Positions 8,315 through 18,639 of a stretch of 64,000 nucleotides of DNA are shown one piece after another. The position numbers were made by a program, and so were the translations under genes. The notes beneath the pieces are model-generated. The model saw only the letters and a list, made by a program, of their open reading frames with translations, had not been told where the DNA came from and searched no databases. The DNA comes from CAVSCR01 sp963726575 (GTDB taxonomy: Bacteria > Actinomycetota > Actinomycetes > JAHEKZ01): the NCBI GenBank assembly GCA_963726575.1, contig CAVSCR010000003.1:806001-870000 (forward strand). Direction: 5' to 3'. How positions within the stretch are numbered: position 1 is the first letter of the stretch; every line of letters starts with the position of its first letter.

Positions 8315-8536
8315 ATGCCGCGCACGCCACCGCCAACCGGCCCGGTCAATGGGGTACGCATCGCGATCGTGGGCACGTCGCTGTGGGGTGTCGCACTGAT
8401 CGTGGTGCTGGTCGACGCAGCCCTGAGCGGCACTGACAGAGGCCTGTGGATCGCCACGACTGCCGTGGGCCTGGTGCTCGGTCTGATCGGGATCGGCTTC
8501 CTGCTGGCCTTCGAACGAAGGATCGTCGAGCGCTAG
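8315..8536 (+). CDS. DUF2530 small membrane protein
   Basis: A 73-aa protein with two hydrophobic helices (VGTSLWGVALIVVLVDAAL and TTAVGLVLGLIGIGFLLAF) preceded by a Pro-rich N-terminus and ending in a basic ERRIVER tail. This is the layout of the actinobacterial DUF2530 family, which sits beside DUF3027 in mycobacteria (Rv0882-Rv0883c) as well. Function is unknown. The longer frame upstream is antisense to thpR; the ATG is supported by the leaderless promoter. Confidence 0.8.
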   Translation: MPRTPPPTGPVNGVRIAIVGTSLWGVALIVVLVDAALSGTDRGLWIATTAVGLVLGLIGIGFLLAFERRIVER

Positions 8537-8555
8537 CGCCGTTGACCACCTGGCC

Positions 8556-11500
8556 TCATTCGTCGTCGAACGCGTCCTCCCCGCCGGGCCTGCGCAGCGC
8601 AGGGTCGCTGAGCACGGCGGCGATCTGCCACCGACGCGACCAGTGACCCGAGTACCAGGCCACAGCCCGCGCGAGCCCATCGACGGTCGCGGCGTGCAGG
8701 TCACCCTCGGGGGTCACCCACCAGTCCAACGCGGTCGTGTCGACCCGAAGATCGTCGTGCTCGTAGTAGGTCAGGTCGCCCAGGCCCAGCAACGACGTCG
8801 CGGCCTCCGGGATGGAACGCTCGTCACCCGGACCGGCGATCACACCCGGCGCCTCGAACACAGCGATCCCGAGCAGATCGGCGAGCACTGGTTCGCCCAC
8901 GACGACGTGCATCGTCGTCAGGGGCAGATGGTGCGGAGCGCGCACCAGGACGCAGTCGTCGCGGGGGACCACCAAGGTCGCGTCATCGGTGGCGACCCGA
9001 AGCAGCGGCGGCTTCGGCGACCACATCTCGGGCCGGGTCGCACGAGCCCATCGCGCCAAGGCGATGTACAGCTGGCCCACTCCCTGCGCGGTCGGCGCAG
9101 CCTCGTCGGAGACCAGCACGTCGAGCAGCTCGCCCGCCCCGTTGGGCTCCTGCAGCAGCGCTTCGACACTGGTCCGGACTCCGACGGCTGCCAGGAACTG
9201 CGCGTCTGCGATCGCTGGTGCGTCGAGGTACAGACCTCGCAACCGGTCGTCGACCTCCGCCAGCCGATAGCGCGTGGGCCGACGGCCCTCAAGGAGCGGC
9301 ACCCCTGCCAACCACCACGCTGCGTACGACGGCACCAGCGCGGGCCGACCGTGCGCATCGATCACCCGAGTCGGTGTCGTAATGGCATCGCGCAGCTCAC
9401 CGACGCACAAGCGCCCGACCACTTGGTCCCAGGCATCGTCGCGCACGAGATCGAGGTCGCTGACCACGCGAACCTCCGGCGCTGTCGGCGGGGCCTCGTC
9501 GCTCACCTCGGGACGGTCGCGCAGCGCGTCGACCCAATCGGCGAACCCGGCCACCTCCAACACCGGATCGCCGGAGCCGTGGTCGAGCTCGCTGTCGATC
9601 AGATCGGCGTCCAGAGTCAGGTCGAAACCCGTGACCACGGCGAAGTCACCGACCACGCCGACGCTGCGCAGTACGTCGGCCCCGAAGTCCGCGATCCAGC
9701 GAGAGTCCACCACCCCCAACGCTTCGGCGTCGACGTCGGCGACCAGTGGTGCGGCCGGAAGTAGTAGGTCGGCCGCCGGCACCCACTCGCCCTGGTCGTC
9801 GGTGAGCGCGAGCCGGCGCAGCCAGGGTCGCGTGAGGCCGAGCTCCGGCGTCAGCGCGAGCAGACCGAGCACGGCCCGCGCCAACGGCTCGGGGTCATCA
9901 GCCCTGACCGACTCGACGACCGCCGTCTGCACCGCCGGCTCGTCGAGCACCGCGGCGGCGTCCGCCATCACTGACCCAAGACGCTCCAACAACGGGTGGA
10001 ACGCGTCGGGATCGATCACGCGCAACCCGAGATCGCGCAGCTCATCAGGACGCATCGACTCGGCCGCCGCGACTGCTCCGCGCGGTCCACGCACCGTCTG
10101 ACCGCCCACCAACGGAACCGGCAGACCCTCTAGTGCAGCGCGCGTGATCTGTCCGCCGCTCAGCAGCCGGTCGAGCTCCTGGTAGACGTCACGCCACCAG
10201 GCAGGGGGACGCCGCACCCCCGCAACCTCGTCGAGAACGTCGGTGAGGGCCACCTCGTCGACGCCCAACACCTCGAGTGCTCGCCGATCATGCAGCCACT
10301 GTGCGCCGACGAGTCCGGCGTAGGCGTCGCCGAGCAGTCGCACCAGCGCATCGTCGGCAACGTCGAGCGCCTGTAGCTGTGACCCCGCCACGGCGGTCGC
10401 TGCCGGATCGTCCACGGCCGACACGATCGACCGCGACGGCAACGCCTCGCGCACCGCGAAGCGAATGCGTCCGTCGAGCCGCCCGGCACCCACAGGCCCC
10501 GGCACGAGCGGCAGGACGCCGGCCCCGCAGGTGCCGGCCAGTTCCGCCACCACGTCGAGGTACCCCTGAGCCACCTCGTCGACCAGCCGGTCGCTGAGCG
10601 GTCCGGCGAGAACGGAGCGACGCGACGCGTCCAGCGGGAAGGAGGCGAGCAGCAGCGCAGGCAGAGCCAAGGGTTCATCCGTCGGCGTTGGAGCGTGGAC
10701 CACCGGTGGCACCGAGTCCGGCAACGAGGTCGGAGCCCCGTCCTGAGTCACCGGCACGGCCCAGGTCCACCACCACGTACGACGTCGCGCCTCTTCGACC
10801 GTGAGACCCTTCCGCAGTTCCGGTGTCACCTCGCCCGACCCGCTGGTCAATCGCCACGTGCTGGTGCGAGCCGTGGCTCCCGACTCCTCGACGATCCGTA
10901 CCACCCGGGCGGACCCGTCAGCGGTGTCGTCGCTGCGCGACATCGTGCGTCGCCGCCCCTCGACCTCGAGCACCACCTCGTGCAGCGAGGGGAGGGTGAG
11001 GAGCAGCGACGCGTCGACGTCGGCAAGTGCCTGACGGGCGACGTCGATCGCCGCGCTGTCGCGCAGCGGCAGTACGACAGTGGTCACGAAGCCGTCATCC
11101 GGCGCCTCGGCGGTCGCGAACGGAAGCCGCAGGACAGGGACGTGACCGCCACGGGCGGTCAGCTCGGCCTCGATCGACGCCTGGCCCACCACTGCCCCGC
11201 GGGTGGCCGATGCGGAGAAGGCGACGCCGCCGCTGGAGGACAGAACTCGTGGCTCGTCGGTGACGGCGAGCACCGCCGCGAACCCGACGCCGAATCGACC
11301 GACCCGCGCCGGCCCGGTGTCACCGCTGCCAGTGGCCTCCCCCTTGGCCGAGGCTCGCAGCGACGCCAGAGACTCCACGCCTTCGGGTGTCAACGGTGCA
11401 CCGGTGTTCGACGCGACCAGCGCGTCGTCGGTCAGGCGCAGGTGCAAACGGCCCGCAGCCCCGCCCGACGCCGCAGCGTCGGCTGCGTTCTGCGCCAACT

Positions 11501-11639
11501 CCACGACCAACCGGTCGCGGTACGCGCCCCGCACGAGGTCGTCCTCAGCGTTGGCGTCCTCGCGGAACCGGGTGGGCGAAGCGGCCCAGGCAGCCAGGAC
11601 GGCGGCCCGCAGTTCGGAAGTTCCGAACGGGTCGGTCAA
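8556..11639 (-). CDS. giant sacsin-type / HSP90-like ATPase-domain protein
   Basis: A 1027-aa cytosolic protein. The N-terminal ~300 residues hold a GHKL/HSP90-type ATP-binding fold of the sacsin class: N-box VVELAQNAADAAASGG, the SNTGAPLTPEGVESLASL lid region and G2 box RVGRFGVGFAAVLAVTD. The remaining ~700 residues are acidic, Leu-rich and unassigned. Such proteins are chaperone-like, but the actinobacterial form is uncharacterised. The TTG start overlaps the DUF3027 stop (TTGA), so both are probably translated as a coupled pair. The open frame reaches further upstream only because it runs antisense through DUF3027. Confidence 0.8.
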   Translation of the reverse strand: MTDPFGTSELRAAVLAAWAASPTRFREDANAEDDLVRGAYRDRLVVELAQNAADAAASGGAAGRLHLRLTDDALVASNTGAPLTPEGVESLASLRASAKGEATGSGDTGPARVGRFGVGFAAVLAVTDEPRVLSSSGGVAFSASATRGAVVGQASIEAELTARGGHVPVLRLPFATAEAPDDGFVTTVVLPLRDSAAIDVARQALADVDASLLLTLPSLHEVVLEVEGRRRTMSRSDDTADGSARVVRIVEESGATARTSTWRLTSGSGEVTPELRKGLTVEEARRRTWWWTWAVPVTQDGAPTSLPDSVPPVVHAPTPTDEPLALPALLLASFPLDASRRSVLAGPLSDRLVDEVAQGYLDVVAELAGTCGAGVLPLVPGPVGAGRLDGRIRFAVREALPSRSIVSAVDDPAATAVAGSQLQALDVADDALVRLLGDAYAGLVGAQWLHDRRALEVLGVDEVALTDVLDEVAGVRRPPAWWRDVYQELDRLLSGGQITRAALEGLPVPLVGGQTVRGPRGAVAAAESMRPDELRDLGLRVIDPDAFHPLLERLGSVMADAAAVLDEPAVQTAVVESVRADDPEPLARAVLGLLALTPELGLTRPWLRRLALTDDQGEWVPAADLLLPAAPLVADVDAEALGVVDSRWIADFGADVLRSVGVVGDFAVVTGFDLTLDADLIDSELDHGSGDPVLEVAGFADWVDALRDRPEVSDEAPPTAPEVRVVSDLDLVRDDAWDQVVGRLCVGELRDAITTPTRVIDAHGRPALVPSYAAWWLAGVPLLEGRRPTRYRLAEVDDRLRGLYLDAPAIADAQFLAAVGVRTSVEALLQEPNGAGELLDVLVSDEAAPTAQGVGQLYIALARWARATRPEMWSPKPPLLRVATDDATLVVPRDDCVLVRAPHHLPLTTMHVVVGEPVLADLLGIAVFEAPGVIAGPGDERSIPEAATSLLGLGDLTYYEHDDLRVDTTALDWWVTPEGDLHAATVDGLARAVAWYSGHWSRRWQIAAVLSDPALRRPGGEDAFDDE

Positions 11640-12439
11640 TCGGTGGTCACGACGTCGTAGCCGAGGTTGTCCAGCACCGGCGGCGGCGGCACGTGCGCCG
11701 AGGGAACCACGGCAGCCTCGGAGTGGGCACCGCACCCGTGCTCCAACGACACGACGTGGCCGTCGCTGGGTGAGTACGCGTTGGCGCAAACGCCGAAGGC
11801 CTGACCGACGCGCCCACCCAGCGGCAAGACGAAACCGCAGCTGGCACACGACGCGGGCGCCGACTGGGCCAGCGGCGCCTCGGGGCCGGCGTCTCCGGAG
11901 TACCAGCGGTCGACGGCGTCGGCGAGCCCGATCGGGGACAGCACGCGAGCGCGGTCCAGTCCCAGGTCCACCACGGTCTGTGCCCATGCGGCGGCGTCGG
12001 CATCCTCGTCCGCCTCGTCGTCCGCCGGACTCATGTGGTCGGCGGAATTCCACCCTGGCTCCAGCCGGGCATCGTCCTCGGGCGTGGGCAACAGGTCGCC
12101 GATCCCGAGGTCACCGGGGCGCAACCGCTCGCTCCACGGCACCCAGGCGGGGGGCAGCAGGGCGTCGGCGCCGGGCAACAGCACGATCTCGTCGACGGTC
12201 ACGGTCCGGCTGCGCGAGGCGCGGGCGAGGGTGACGGCCCAGTTCCAGCCCACGTACGCAGGGTCGAGGTCGACGAACCGGTGCGTCACCACACGCTCGT
12301 CGTCAGCCTCGATGTCCACGTGGTCTCCCACCAGACCCGCGGGCACGGACTCCACCAGCGCCTGCCGGGCGAGGTCGACCGCGTCGGCGCAGACCTGGTC
12401 AGGGGTGCCGCGCCGGGCGGCGGTGGGGGTGGAGGTCAC
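11636..12439 (-). CDS. DUF3027 protein
   Basis: A 267-aa protein matching the actinobacterial DUF3027 family (Rv0883c in M. tuberculosis). It has a conserved middle (LDPAYVGWNWAVTLARA, LLPPAWVPWSERLRPGDLG) and a C-terminal region with CASC plus Cys and His residues that may bind a metal. Its function is unknown. GTG 12439 is chosen because a TACCCT -10 box lies 6 nt before it; a GTG seven codons upstream is possible. It overlaps the sacsin-like gene by 4 nt and follows csp, the order seen in related genomes. Confidence 0.88.
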   Translation of the reverse strand: MTSTPTAARRGTPDQVCADAVDLARQALVESVPAGLVGDHVDIEADDERVVTHRFVDLDPAYVGWNWAVTLARASRSRTVTVDEIVLLPGADALLPPAWVPWSERLRPGDLGIGDLLPTPEDDARLEPGWNSADHMSPADDEADEDADAAAWAQTVVDLGLDRARVLSPIGLADAVDRWYSGDAGPEAPLAQSAPASCASCGFVLPLGGRVGQAFGVCANAYSPSDGHVVSLEHGCGAHSEAAVVPSAHVPPPPVLDNLGYDVVTTD

Positions 12440-12445
12440 CTCGTG

Positions 12446-12451
12446 AGGGTA
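12446..12451 (-). promoter_or_regulatory. -10 box TACCCT of DUF3027
   Basis: TACCCT then CACGAG then GTG: 6-nt spacing, leaderless pattern. It decides between two candidate GTG starts. Confidence 0.55.
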
Positions 12452-12469
12452 GCCGGGCACCCCGGGTGA

Positions 12470-12853
12470 TCAGGAACTGAGGTCGTCGGCGACGGCGCGC
12501 AGCACGGCCGCCACCTTCTTCGCCTCAGCACCGGCGGGGTAGCGACCCCGCCGCAGCTGGTTGCCCACCGAGTCGAGCACCTTGATGAGGTCCTCGACGA
12601 TCACGGCCATGTCGTCGACGTCCTTGCGCTGGCTCTTGATGACCGACGGCAGCGGGTCGAGCACCCGCACGGTCAGGGCCTGCTCGCCGCGCCGGCCATC
12701 GACCACGCCGAACTCGACGCGCGAACCCGGCCGCAGCTCGGTGACCCCTTCGGGCAGAGCGGAGGTGTGCACGAACACGTCACCGCCGTCGTCGCGGGCG
12801 ATGAACCCGAAACCCTTCTCGGTGTCGTACCACTTGACCTTGCCGCTGGGCAC
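12470..12853 (-). CDS. cold-shock domain protein with C-terminal extension
   Basis: A 127-aa protein. Residues 1-68 form a cold-shock domain with RNP1 (KGFGFIARD) and RNP2-like (DVFVHTSAL) motifs that bind single-stranded nucleic acid as RNA chaperone. Residues 70-127 are an additional helical tail (DDMAVIVEDLIKVLDSVGNQ) found in the long actinobacterial Csp variant beside DUF3027. The GTG chosen gives the usual PSGKVKWYD N-terminus and has GGAG/GGGG upstream. Compare the 66-aa standard form further right. Confidence 0.92.
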   Translation of the reverse strand: MPSGKVKWYDTEKGFGFIARDDGGDVFVHTSALPEGVTELRPGSRVEFGVVDGRRGEQALTVRVLDPLPSVIKSQRKDVDDMAVIVEDLIKVLDSVGNQLRRGRYPAGAEAKKVAAVLRAVADDLSS

Positions 12854-13053
12854 GGTGCCACCCCGCTCCACTCACCTGGATGCTGCTGGACGTTGACCCG
12901 TTCGGTCGGCAGCCGCCGCACGGTCCCTCCAGCGTAATGCGCCGCCCGCCGGAGCCGAACCCGGTTTCCGGTCTCGCGCCCCTTCGACCCCCGCCGGACC
13001 GGGTTCGAAGTGGCGCGAGTGCAGAATCGGTTCGGCTACCCTCTTGACGAACC

Positions 13054-13076
13054 GGTCACCAGCGACAACGGTGACC
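13054..13076. promoter_or_regulatory. inverted repeat GGTCACC-N9-GGTGACC upstream of the subtilase
   Basis: Perfect 7-bp inverted repeat within the 317-bp gap between csp and the protease. It lies just downstream of a TTGACG hexamer and about 95 bp before the GTG. A second short stem (GGTGCC-N5-GGCACC, 13139-13155) follows. It could be an operator or part of a structured leader. The rest of the gap shows no other feature I can name. Confidence 0.45.
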
Positions 13077-13170
13077 GCGGCCGGTGTGACCCACCGGCTC
13101 TTTTGTCGCCCAGGGGTGCCCATCCGCACTCCCGCTACGGGTGCCGACCCGGCACCGCGAGAGGATCCAC

Positions 13171-16100
13171 GTGCTGCTTCGAACGAGCACCCGGCCCCGG
13201 AGAACTGTGGCGCGCATCGCCACGGTCACGGCTGCGGCCGCCGTCTGCCTCACCGCCGCCACGGCGTCCAACGCGTTGGCGGTCGCAGGCCATTCGCCCA
13301 CGCTGTCCCGGTCGAGCGCGACGGTCAGTGACGTCGCCGGCAAACCGCTGACGGCCGGCCGTTACATCGTGATGTTCAAGGGAGCCCCCGCCGCCGGGTA
13401 CACCGGAGGAGTCGCGGGCTTCCATGCCACGCAGCCCGCGGCCGGGCAGCACCTGCGCGTGACCAGCCATCGCGTGATCGCCTACCGTGCGCACCTCACC
13501 GACGTTCACCGCGCCACGCTGCACCGCGTCAACGTCCTCAACCGCAACGTGATCTACAACTACACCGTCGCGTTCAACGGCGTGGCTGCGCAGCTGAGCG
13601 CCGACCAGGCCAACGCGCTGGCCAAGCAGCCGACGGTGGCGAAGCTGTTCCGCGACACGATGAGCAAGCCGGACACCAACTACTCACCGACGTTCCTGGG
13701 CCTCACGAAGAAGCACGGCCTGTGGAACCAGCTCGGTGGCGACTCGATCCATGGCGCTGGCAAAGGCGAGGTGATCGGCGTCATCGACACCGGCGTGTGG
13801 CCGGAGAACCCGGGGCTGCGGGCGGGTCCGCTCACCCAGAAGGTGCCCGGCTGGCACGGCACGTGCGAACCGGGTGAGGGCTGGAGCAAGTACACCTGCA
13901 ACAGAAAGCTCATCGGTGCGCGCTACTTCTACGACGACTTCGGCGTCGACAACATCAGCTCGGCCGACTACCTGTCGGCGCGCGACTACGACGGCCACGG
14001 CACCCACACCTCGACGACGGCCGGTGGACGTCCGACCAAGGCGGTCGTCGACGGGCAAGAGCTACGGCACGGTCAGCGGGATGGCGCCAGGTGCGTACCT
14101 CGCGATGTACAAGGCCTGCTGGACCGACGTCAACGACAAGAACGGCTGCTCCGGCGGCGACCTGGTCGCGGCGATCAATGCGGCCGTGGCCGACGGTGTC
14201 GACGTGATCAACTACTCGATCGGCGGTGGCTCGGAGTCCTCGATCGTGGCGCCGGAGGAGATCTCGTTCTACTTCGCCGCCCGCGCCGGCATCTTCGTGT
14301 CCGCCTCGGCCGGCAACAGCGGCCCGGGCGCGAGCACGCTGGACCACCCGAGCCCGTGGGAGACCACGGTGGCGGCGTCCACGTTCAAGATCCTCGAGCA
14401 GGTGGCCCAGACCGGCGACGGTCAGCGCTACGTCGGCGCCTCGGCGACCGGCACGCTGAAGCGCACACCGGCCGTACTGGCCGGCGACATCGCGGCGTCC
14501 GGGGTCGACCCTTCCGACGCGGCGCTGTGTGCGCCGGACTCACTCGACCCGGCGCTCGCGCACGGCAAGGTCGTGGTCTGCGACCGTGGCGTGTACGACC
14601 GGGTCGCCAAGAGCGCCGAGGTGGCCAACGAGGGCGGCGTGGGCATGGTGCTGGTCAACGTCACGCCGAACTCGCTGAACGCCGACCTGCACTCGATCCC
14701 GACCGTCCACCTGGACGACGTCAGCGGTGCTGCGTTGGAGAACTACGTGGCCACCACGCCCAACCCCACCATCGCGATCAAGCCGGTCAAGCCCGGTGAG
14801 TCCACGACACAGGTGCCTGTGGTGGCGGCCTTCTCGTCGCGCGGCCCGTCGATCCAGACCGGTGGCGACGTGGTCAAGCCCGACATCTCAGCCCCCGGCG
14901 TCGACGTCCTTGCCGGCATCTCGCCGATCACGGACAACGGTCGCAACTGGGACCTCGAGTCGGGTACGTCGATGGCGGCGCCGCACATCGCCGGCATCGC
15001 TGCGTTGCTGCGTCAGGCTCACCCGACGTGGTCCCCGATGATGGTCAAGTCGGCCATGATGACGACGACCCGAAACACGATCGGCACGACCAGCCCGTTC
15101 GAGCAGGGCGCGGGGAACATCCTCCCGAACCCCGCGAACGACCCGGGCCTGGTCTACAACTCCAACGCCCGCAACTGGATCCAGTTCCTGAAGGGCCTGG
15201 GCTACCAGACGCAGGGTTCGGGGCTGGGCTTCGGCTCGGCGCCGGCGGTCGACCCGTCGGACCTGAACCTGGCCTCGATCGGGATCGGCGCCCTCGCCGG
15301 TCAGCAAACGGTCACCCGCACGGTGACGAACGTGTCCGGCAAGGCAGAGACCTACCGCGCCAGCATCAAGGGCATGGCCGGAATCAAGGTCAAGGTGTCG
15401 CCGAGCAAGATCACGGTGCCGGCCCACGGCAAGGTCACGTTCACGGTGCGCTTCACCACCGACACCGCGGCGCTGGACACGTGGGCCACCGGAAGCCTGA
15501 TCTGGACCGGTTCCACCCACCGGGTTCGTAGCCCGATGGCGGTTCAACCGGTCGCGATCGCTGCGCCGTACGAGGTGGGCGGATCGATCGCGGGTGACGG
15601 CTCGGGGACGACCGACGTGCCGATCACGCCGGGCTACACCGGCACGCTCGACACCCAGGTCTACGGCCTGACCGCCGGTGTCAGCCAGACCGGGAATGTG
15701 ACGATCGATCCGGCGGCGTTCGACCCGACCAACCCAACCGCCGGGCCGGCCGTTGCAGCGTTCCCGGTGACGGTGGCGGCGAACACCACCGCGGTGCAGA
15801 TCAACGCCAAGACCGATGTGAGCACCGATGACATCGACCTGTACCTGTACGACTCCGGTGGTCAGCTAGTCGCGTACTCGGCCACCGGGTCGGGCGACGA
15901 GACGGTGACGATCCCCGGCCTTCCGGCCGGGAGCTACACCGCCTACGTACACGGATACGGGTCGTTCACCCACGCCAGCTCGGCGGACTTCACGTATACG
16001 TCGTGGCTGGTCGACGACACCGACGCGGGCAACCTCACGGTGTCCCCCGCCAACCCGGTGCCGGTGACGTTGGCCGTCGCCGCAGGACCTGACCCTGAGC

Positions 16101-16196
16101 TGGACGGGTCTCGACCCGACGAAGTCGTACCTGGGTTGGGTCGGTTACGAGGACGGCGGCAACCAGGTCGGCATGACCCTGGTGTCCGTGGGATAG
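13171..16196 (+). CDS. secreted subtilisin-like serine protease with PA domain, two apparent frameshifts
   Basis: Corrected length 1007 aa. It has a signal peptide (residues ~1-40), an I9 propeptide (RYIVMFKG), and an S8 domain with Asp in GVIDTGVWPE (D206), His in DGHGTHTS (H276) and Ser in SGTSMAAPH (about S600). A PA domain lies between the triad halves (KVVVCDRGVYDRV), followed by a fibronectin-like domain and a pre-peptidase-like C-terminal domain (DIDLYLYDSGG). Frame changes occur at the GGG run 14053-14055 and the GG at 16085-16086. Dropping one G at each restores one frame ending at 16196. GAGAGG precedes the GTG. A complete active site argues for sequencing error over decay. Confidence 0.85.
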
Positions 16197-16230
16197 CCCG
16201 AAAGTCGAACGAGTTCAGCTCGACGTTCCA

Positions 16231-16265
16231 GACGAAGGCCTCGCCGATTGGGCGAGGCCTTCGTC
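16231..16265 (+). terminator. strong hairpin terminator after the protease
   Basis: Perfect 15-bp stem GACGAAGGCCTCGCC with its complement around a 5-nt GATTG loop, followed by a T-rich TCGTTGTC. The strongest terminator-like hairpin in the window. Confidence 0.85.
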
Positions 16266-16271
16266 GTTGTC

Positions 16272-16277
16272 TAACGT
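16272..16277 (+). promoter_or_regulatory. -10 box TAACGT, leaderless start of helicase-associated gene
   Basis: TAACGT ends 7 nt before ATG 16285 and lies directly behind the terminator hairpin. Confidence 0.55.
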
Positions 16278-16284
16278 GGGTCGG

Positions 16285-18639
16285 ATGACATCGCGTCGGC
16301 CGCAGGCCGCAGAGCCCACCTCGCCAGAGGCACCACGCAGCCTGGCCGAGGACCTGCGCGGGCGTTCCGACGCCGCGTTGCTCGCCCTGCTGGTCGGCCG
16401 ACCCGATCTGGCGGTGCCGCTTCCGAGCGACCTCGGTCAGCTCGCGGCCCGGGCCACGACCACGGCGTCGACCCTGCGCGCGCTGGACCGTCTCGACCGC
16501 TGGCACCTTCAGGTGTTGGAGACCGCAGTCGTCTGCACGTCACAGGTCGACTCGCCAGGATCGGCGACACTGGACGACGTCGCAGCACTCCTCCCGGACA
16601 CCACCGACGCATCGCTGTCGGCCGCGAGCCACCGTCTGTTCGAGCTGGCCCTGTTGTGGGGCCGAGACGGCTCGCTCCGCCCCACCACCGCCGTGCGCGA
16701 GGCGTTCTCCCCCGACCCGGGCGGGCTCGGTCCGTTCGCGTCGACGTTGGAGCGCGCGGTTCCCAAGGACGTCGAGGCACTGGTGAACGACGCGCCTGCG
16801 GCGGCACGTGCCGCGTTGGACGCGCTCACGTGGGGGCCGCCACGGGGCAGCGTCGCGCGGGCCGACCGCGTCGTCAGTGCCCGTGACGCCACCGACGAGT
16901 CCCCGATCTCGTGGTTGTTGGCGCATGGCCTGTTGGTGGCGGTCGACGACGCGACGGTGGTGCTGCCGGCCGAGATCGGGCTGTGGTTGCGCGGCGGCCG
17001 GTTGTTCGAGGCGGCCCCGGAGGCACCTGAGTTGGTGGGGGCCGGCAACGACGCGGCGCGCGTCGACGCGGCCGCGGCCGGATCGGCGTACGACCTGGTG
17101 CGGCGCGTGGAGGATCTGCTGGAGCTGTGGAGTTACGACCCGCCTGCGGTGTTGCGCAGCGGAGGCGTCGGCCTGCGCGACGTCAAGACCGCGGCACGAG
17201 CGCTGGACGTGACGGAGTCGGAGCTGACACTCCTGGCCGAGCTCGCGTTGCAGGCCGGCCTGCTCGCACGCGACGGCGAGCTGGACGAGGCCTGGTTGCC
17301 CACCAACGCCTACGACGTTTGGCGTCTGGCCCCCGTGGCGTCGCGATGGGTCGAACTTGCACTCGCCTGGTTGGGCTCGACTCGGGTCGTCGGTCTGCTC
17401 GGCGAACGAGATGACCGCGACCAACGACGCACTCCGCTGGCCGGCGAGCTCGACCGGGTGCTCGCCCCCGAGGTGCGGCGCGCGGTGCTCGCAGATCTCG
17501 ACTCGGCCGGCAGCGGCGTCGCGGTTGCGCCCGACCTCCTGATGCGACGCGAGGCGTGGCGCCGACCTCGACGTGGCAGCTCCACGCGGGCTGGTGGTCG
17601 CGACGCGATCGTGCGCTGGGCGCTGGACGAGGCCGCACAGCTGGGCGTCACCGGCCTTGGCGCGCTCGCCTCGTTCGCGGCGCCGCTGATCGCCGCCGGC
17701 AACGACGATGGCGCTGACCTGGCGTCTGATCGGCTCGCTCCGTTGCTGCCGCAACCGGTAGATCACGTTCTGCTGCAAGCTGATCTGACAGCCGTCGCAC
17801 CGGGTCCCCTCGACGGAACCGTCGCTCGGGAGCTGGGACTGATGGCCGACGTGGAGTCCACGGGCGGGGCGACGGTGTACCGCTTCACCGCCGACTCGAT
17901 CCGGCGCGCGCTCGACGCAGGGCGCACCACAAGCGAGCTGCACGCCTTCGTGGCCCTGCACTCGCGTACGCCGGTCCCACAGCCGCTGGAGTACCTGATC
18001 GACGACGTCGCCCGACGCCATGGTCGACTCCGCGTCGGATCAGCCAGCGCGTACCTGCGCAGCGACGACGCGAGCGTGCTCGACGAGCTGATGGCCGACC
18101 GACGGTCGGACCTGCTCCGACTGCGACGAATCGCGCCGACGGTGGCGGTGGCACAGGCGGCTCCTGACGTGGTGCTCGAACGGGTGCGCGCCATGAACCT
18201 GGCACCAGTCGCGGAGTCAGCCGACGGCGGTCTGCTGCTGCGACGCCCGGACGCACGACGCACCCGGCAGGCACAGCGGCCGCCGCGGCTCGTCGCCGAT
18301 CCCCCCGTACCGCGCGTCGACGTGCTGGCGGCGGCCATCCGTGCATTGCGGGCCGGTGATCGTGGCGCCTCGCGTGGCGTCACCGTGGCCGGACCCGCCG
18401 GCAGCGACACTCCGCCGCGGACCGCCGCGTCCGACACGGTTGCGGCACTGCGAGCCGCAGTGGACGAGCACCGCTCGGTGTGGCTGGGGTACGTGGACGA
18501 CGACGGTGGTGTGGTGGAACGCGTGGTCGACCCGCTGGAGGTGCGGGGCGGGTGGCTCACTGCGTTCGACCACCGCTACGAGGCAGTGCGGACCTTCCGT
18601 GTGCATCGGATCTCGGGGGTCGCACCGCTCACGCCGTGA
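16285..18639 (+). CDS. helicase-associated protein with C-terminal WYL-like domain (Rv0862c-like)
   Basis: A 784-aa cytosolic protein related to the actinobacterial helicase-C-3/XPB-associated family. The N-terminal two thirds are Leu- and Ala-rich helical repeats without Walker motifs, so it is not a helicase itself. The last ~70 residues (VDEHRSVWLGYVDDDGG, RVVDPLEVRGGW, VRTFRVHRISG) look like a WYL ligand/nucleic-acid sensing domain. The gene is followed within 6 kb by XPB on the same strand, as in mycobacteria, supporting a shared DNA-repair role. An alternative start at TTG 16267 is less likely given the promoter spacing. Its 3' end overlaps the opposing monooxygenase gene by 11 bp. Confidence 0.85.
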   Translation: MTSRRPQAAEPTSPEAPRSLAEDLRGRSDAALLALLVGRPDLAVPLPSDLGQLAARATTTASTLRALDRLDRWHLQVLETAVVCTSQVDSPGSATLDDVAALLPDTTDASLSAASHRLFELALLWGRDGSLRPTTAVREAFSPDPGGLGPFASTLERAVPKDVEALVNDAPAAARAALDALTWGPPRGSVARADRVVSARDATDESPISWLLAHGLLVAVDDATVVLPAEIGLWLRGGRLFEAAPEAPELVGAGNDAARVDAAAAGSAYDLVRRVEDLLELWSYDPPAVLRSGGVGLRDVKTAARALDVTESELTLLAELALQAGLLARDGELDEAWLPTNAYDVWRLAPVASRWVELALAWLGSTRVVGLLGERDDRDQRRTPLAGELDRVLAPEVRRAVLADLDSAGSGVAVAPDLLMRREAWRRPRRGSSTRAGGRDAIVRWALDEAAQLGVTGLGALASFAAPLIAAGNDDGADLASDRLAPLLPQPVDHVLLQADLTAVAPGPLDGTVARELGLMADVESTGGATVYRFTADSIRRALDAGRTTSELHAFVALHSRTPVPQPLEYLIDDVARRHGRLRVGSASAYLRSDDASVLDELMADRRSDLLRLRRIAPTVAVAQAAPDVVLERVRAMNLAPVAESADGGLLLRRPDARRTRQAQRPPRLVADPPVPRVDVLAAAIRALRAGDRGASRGVTVAGPAGSDTPPRTAASDTVAALRAAVDEHRSVWLGYVDDDGGVVERVVDPLEVRGGWLTAFDHRYEAVRTFRVHRISGVAPLTP

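Noticed and set aside
13001..13016. GGTTCGAAG resembling a tRNA T-arm
   Set aside because: No acceptor stem, anticodon arm or CCA-compatible end can be built around it.
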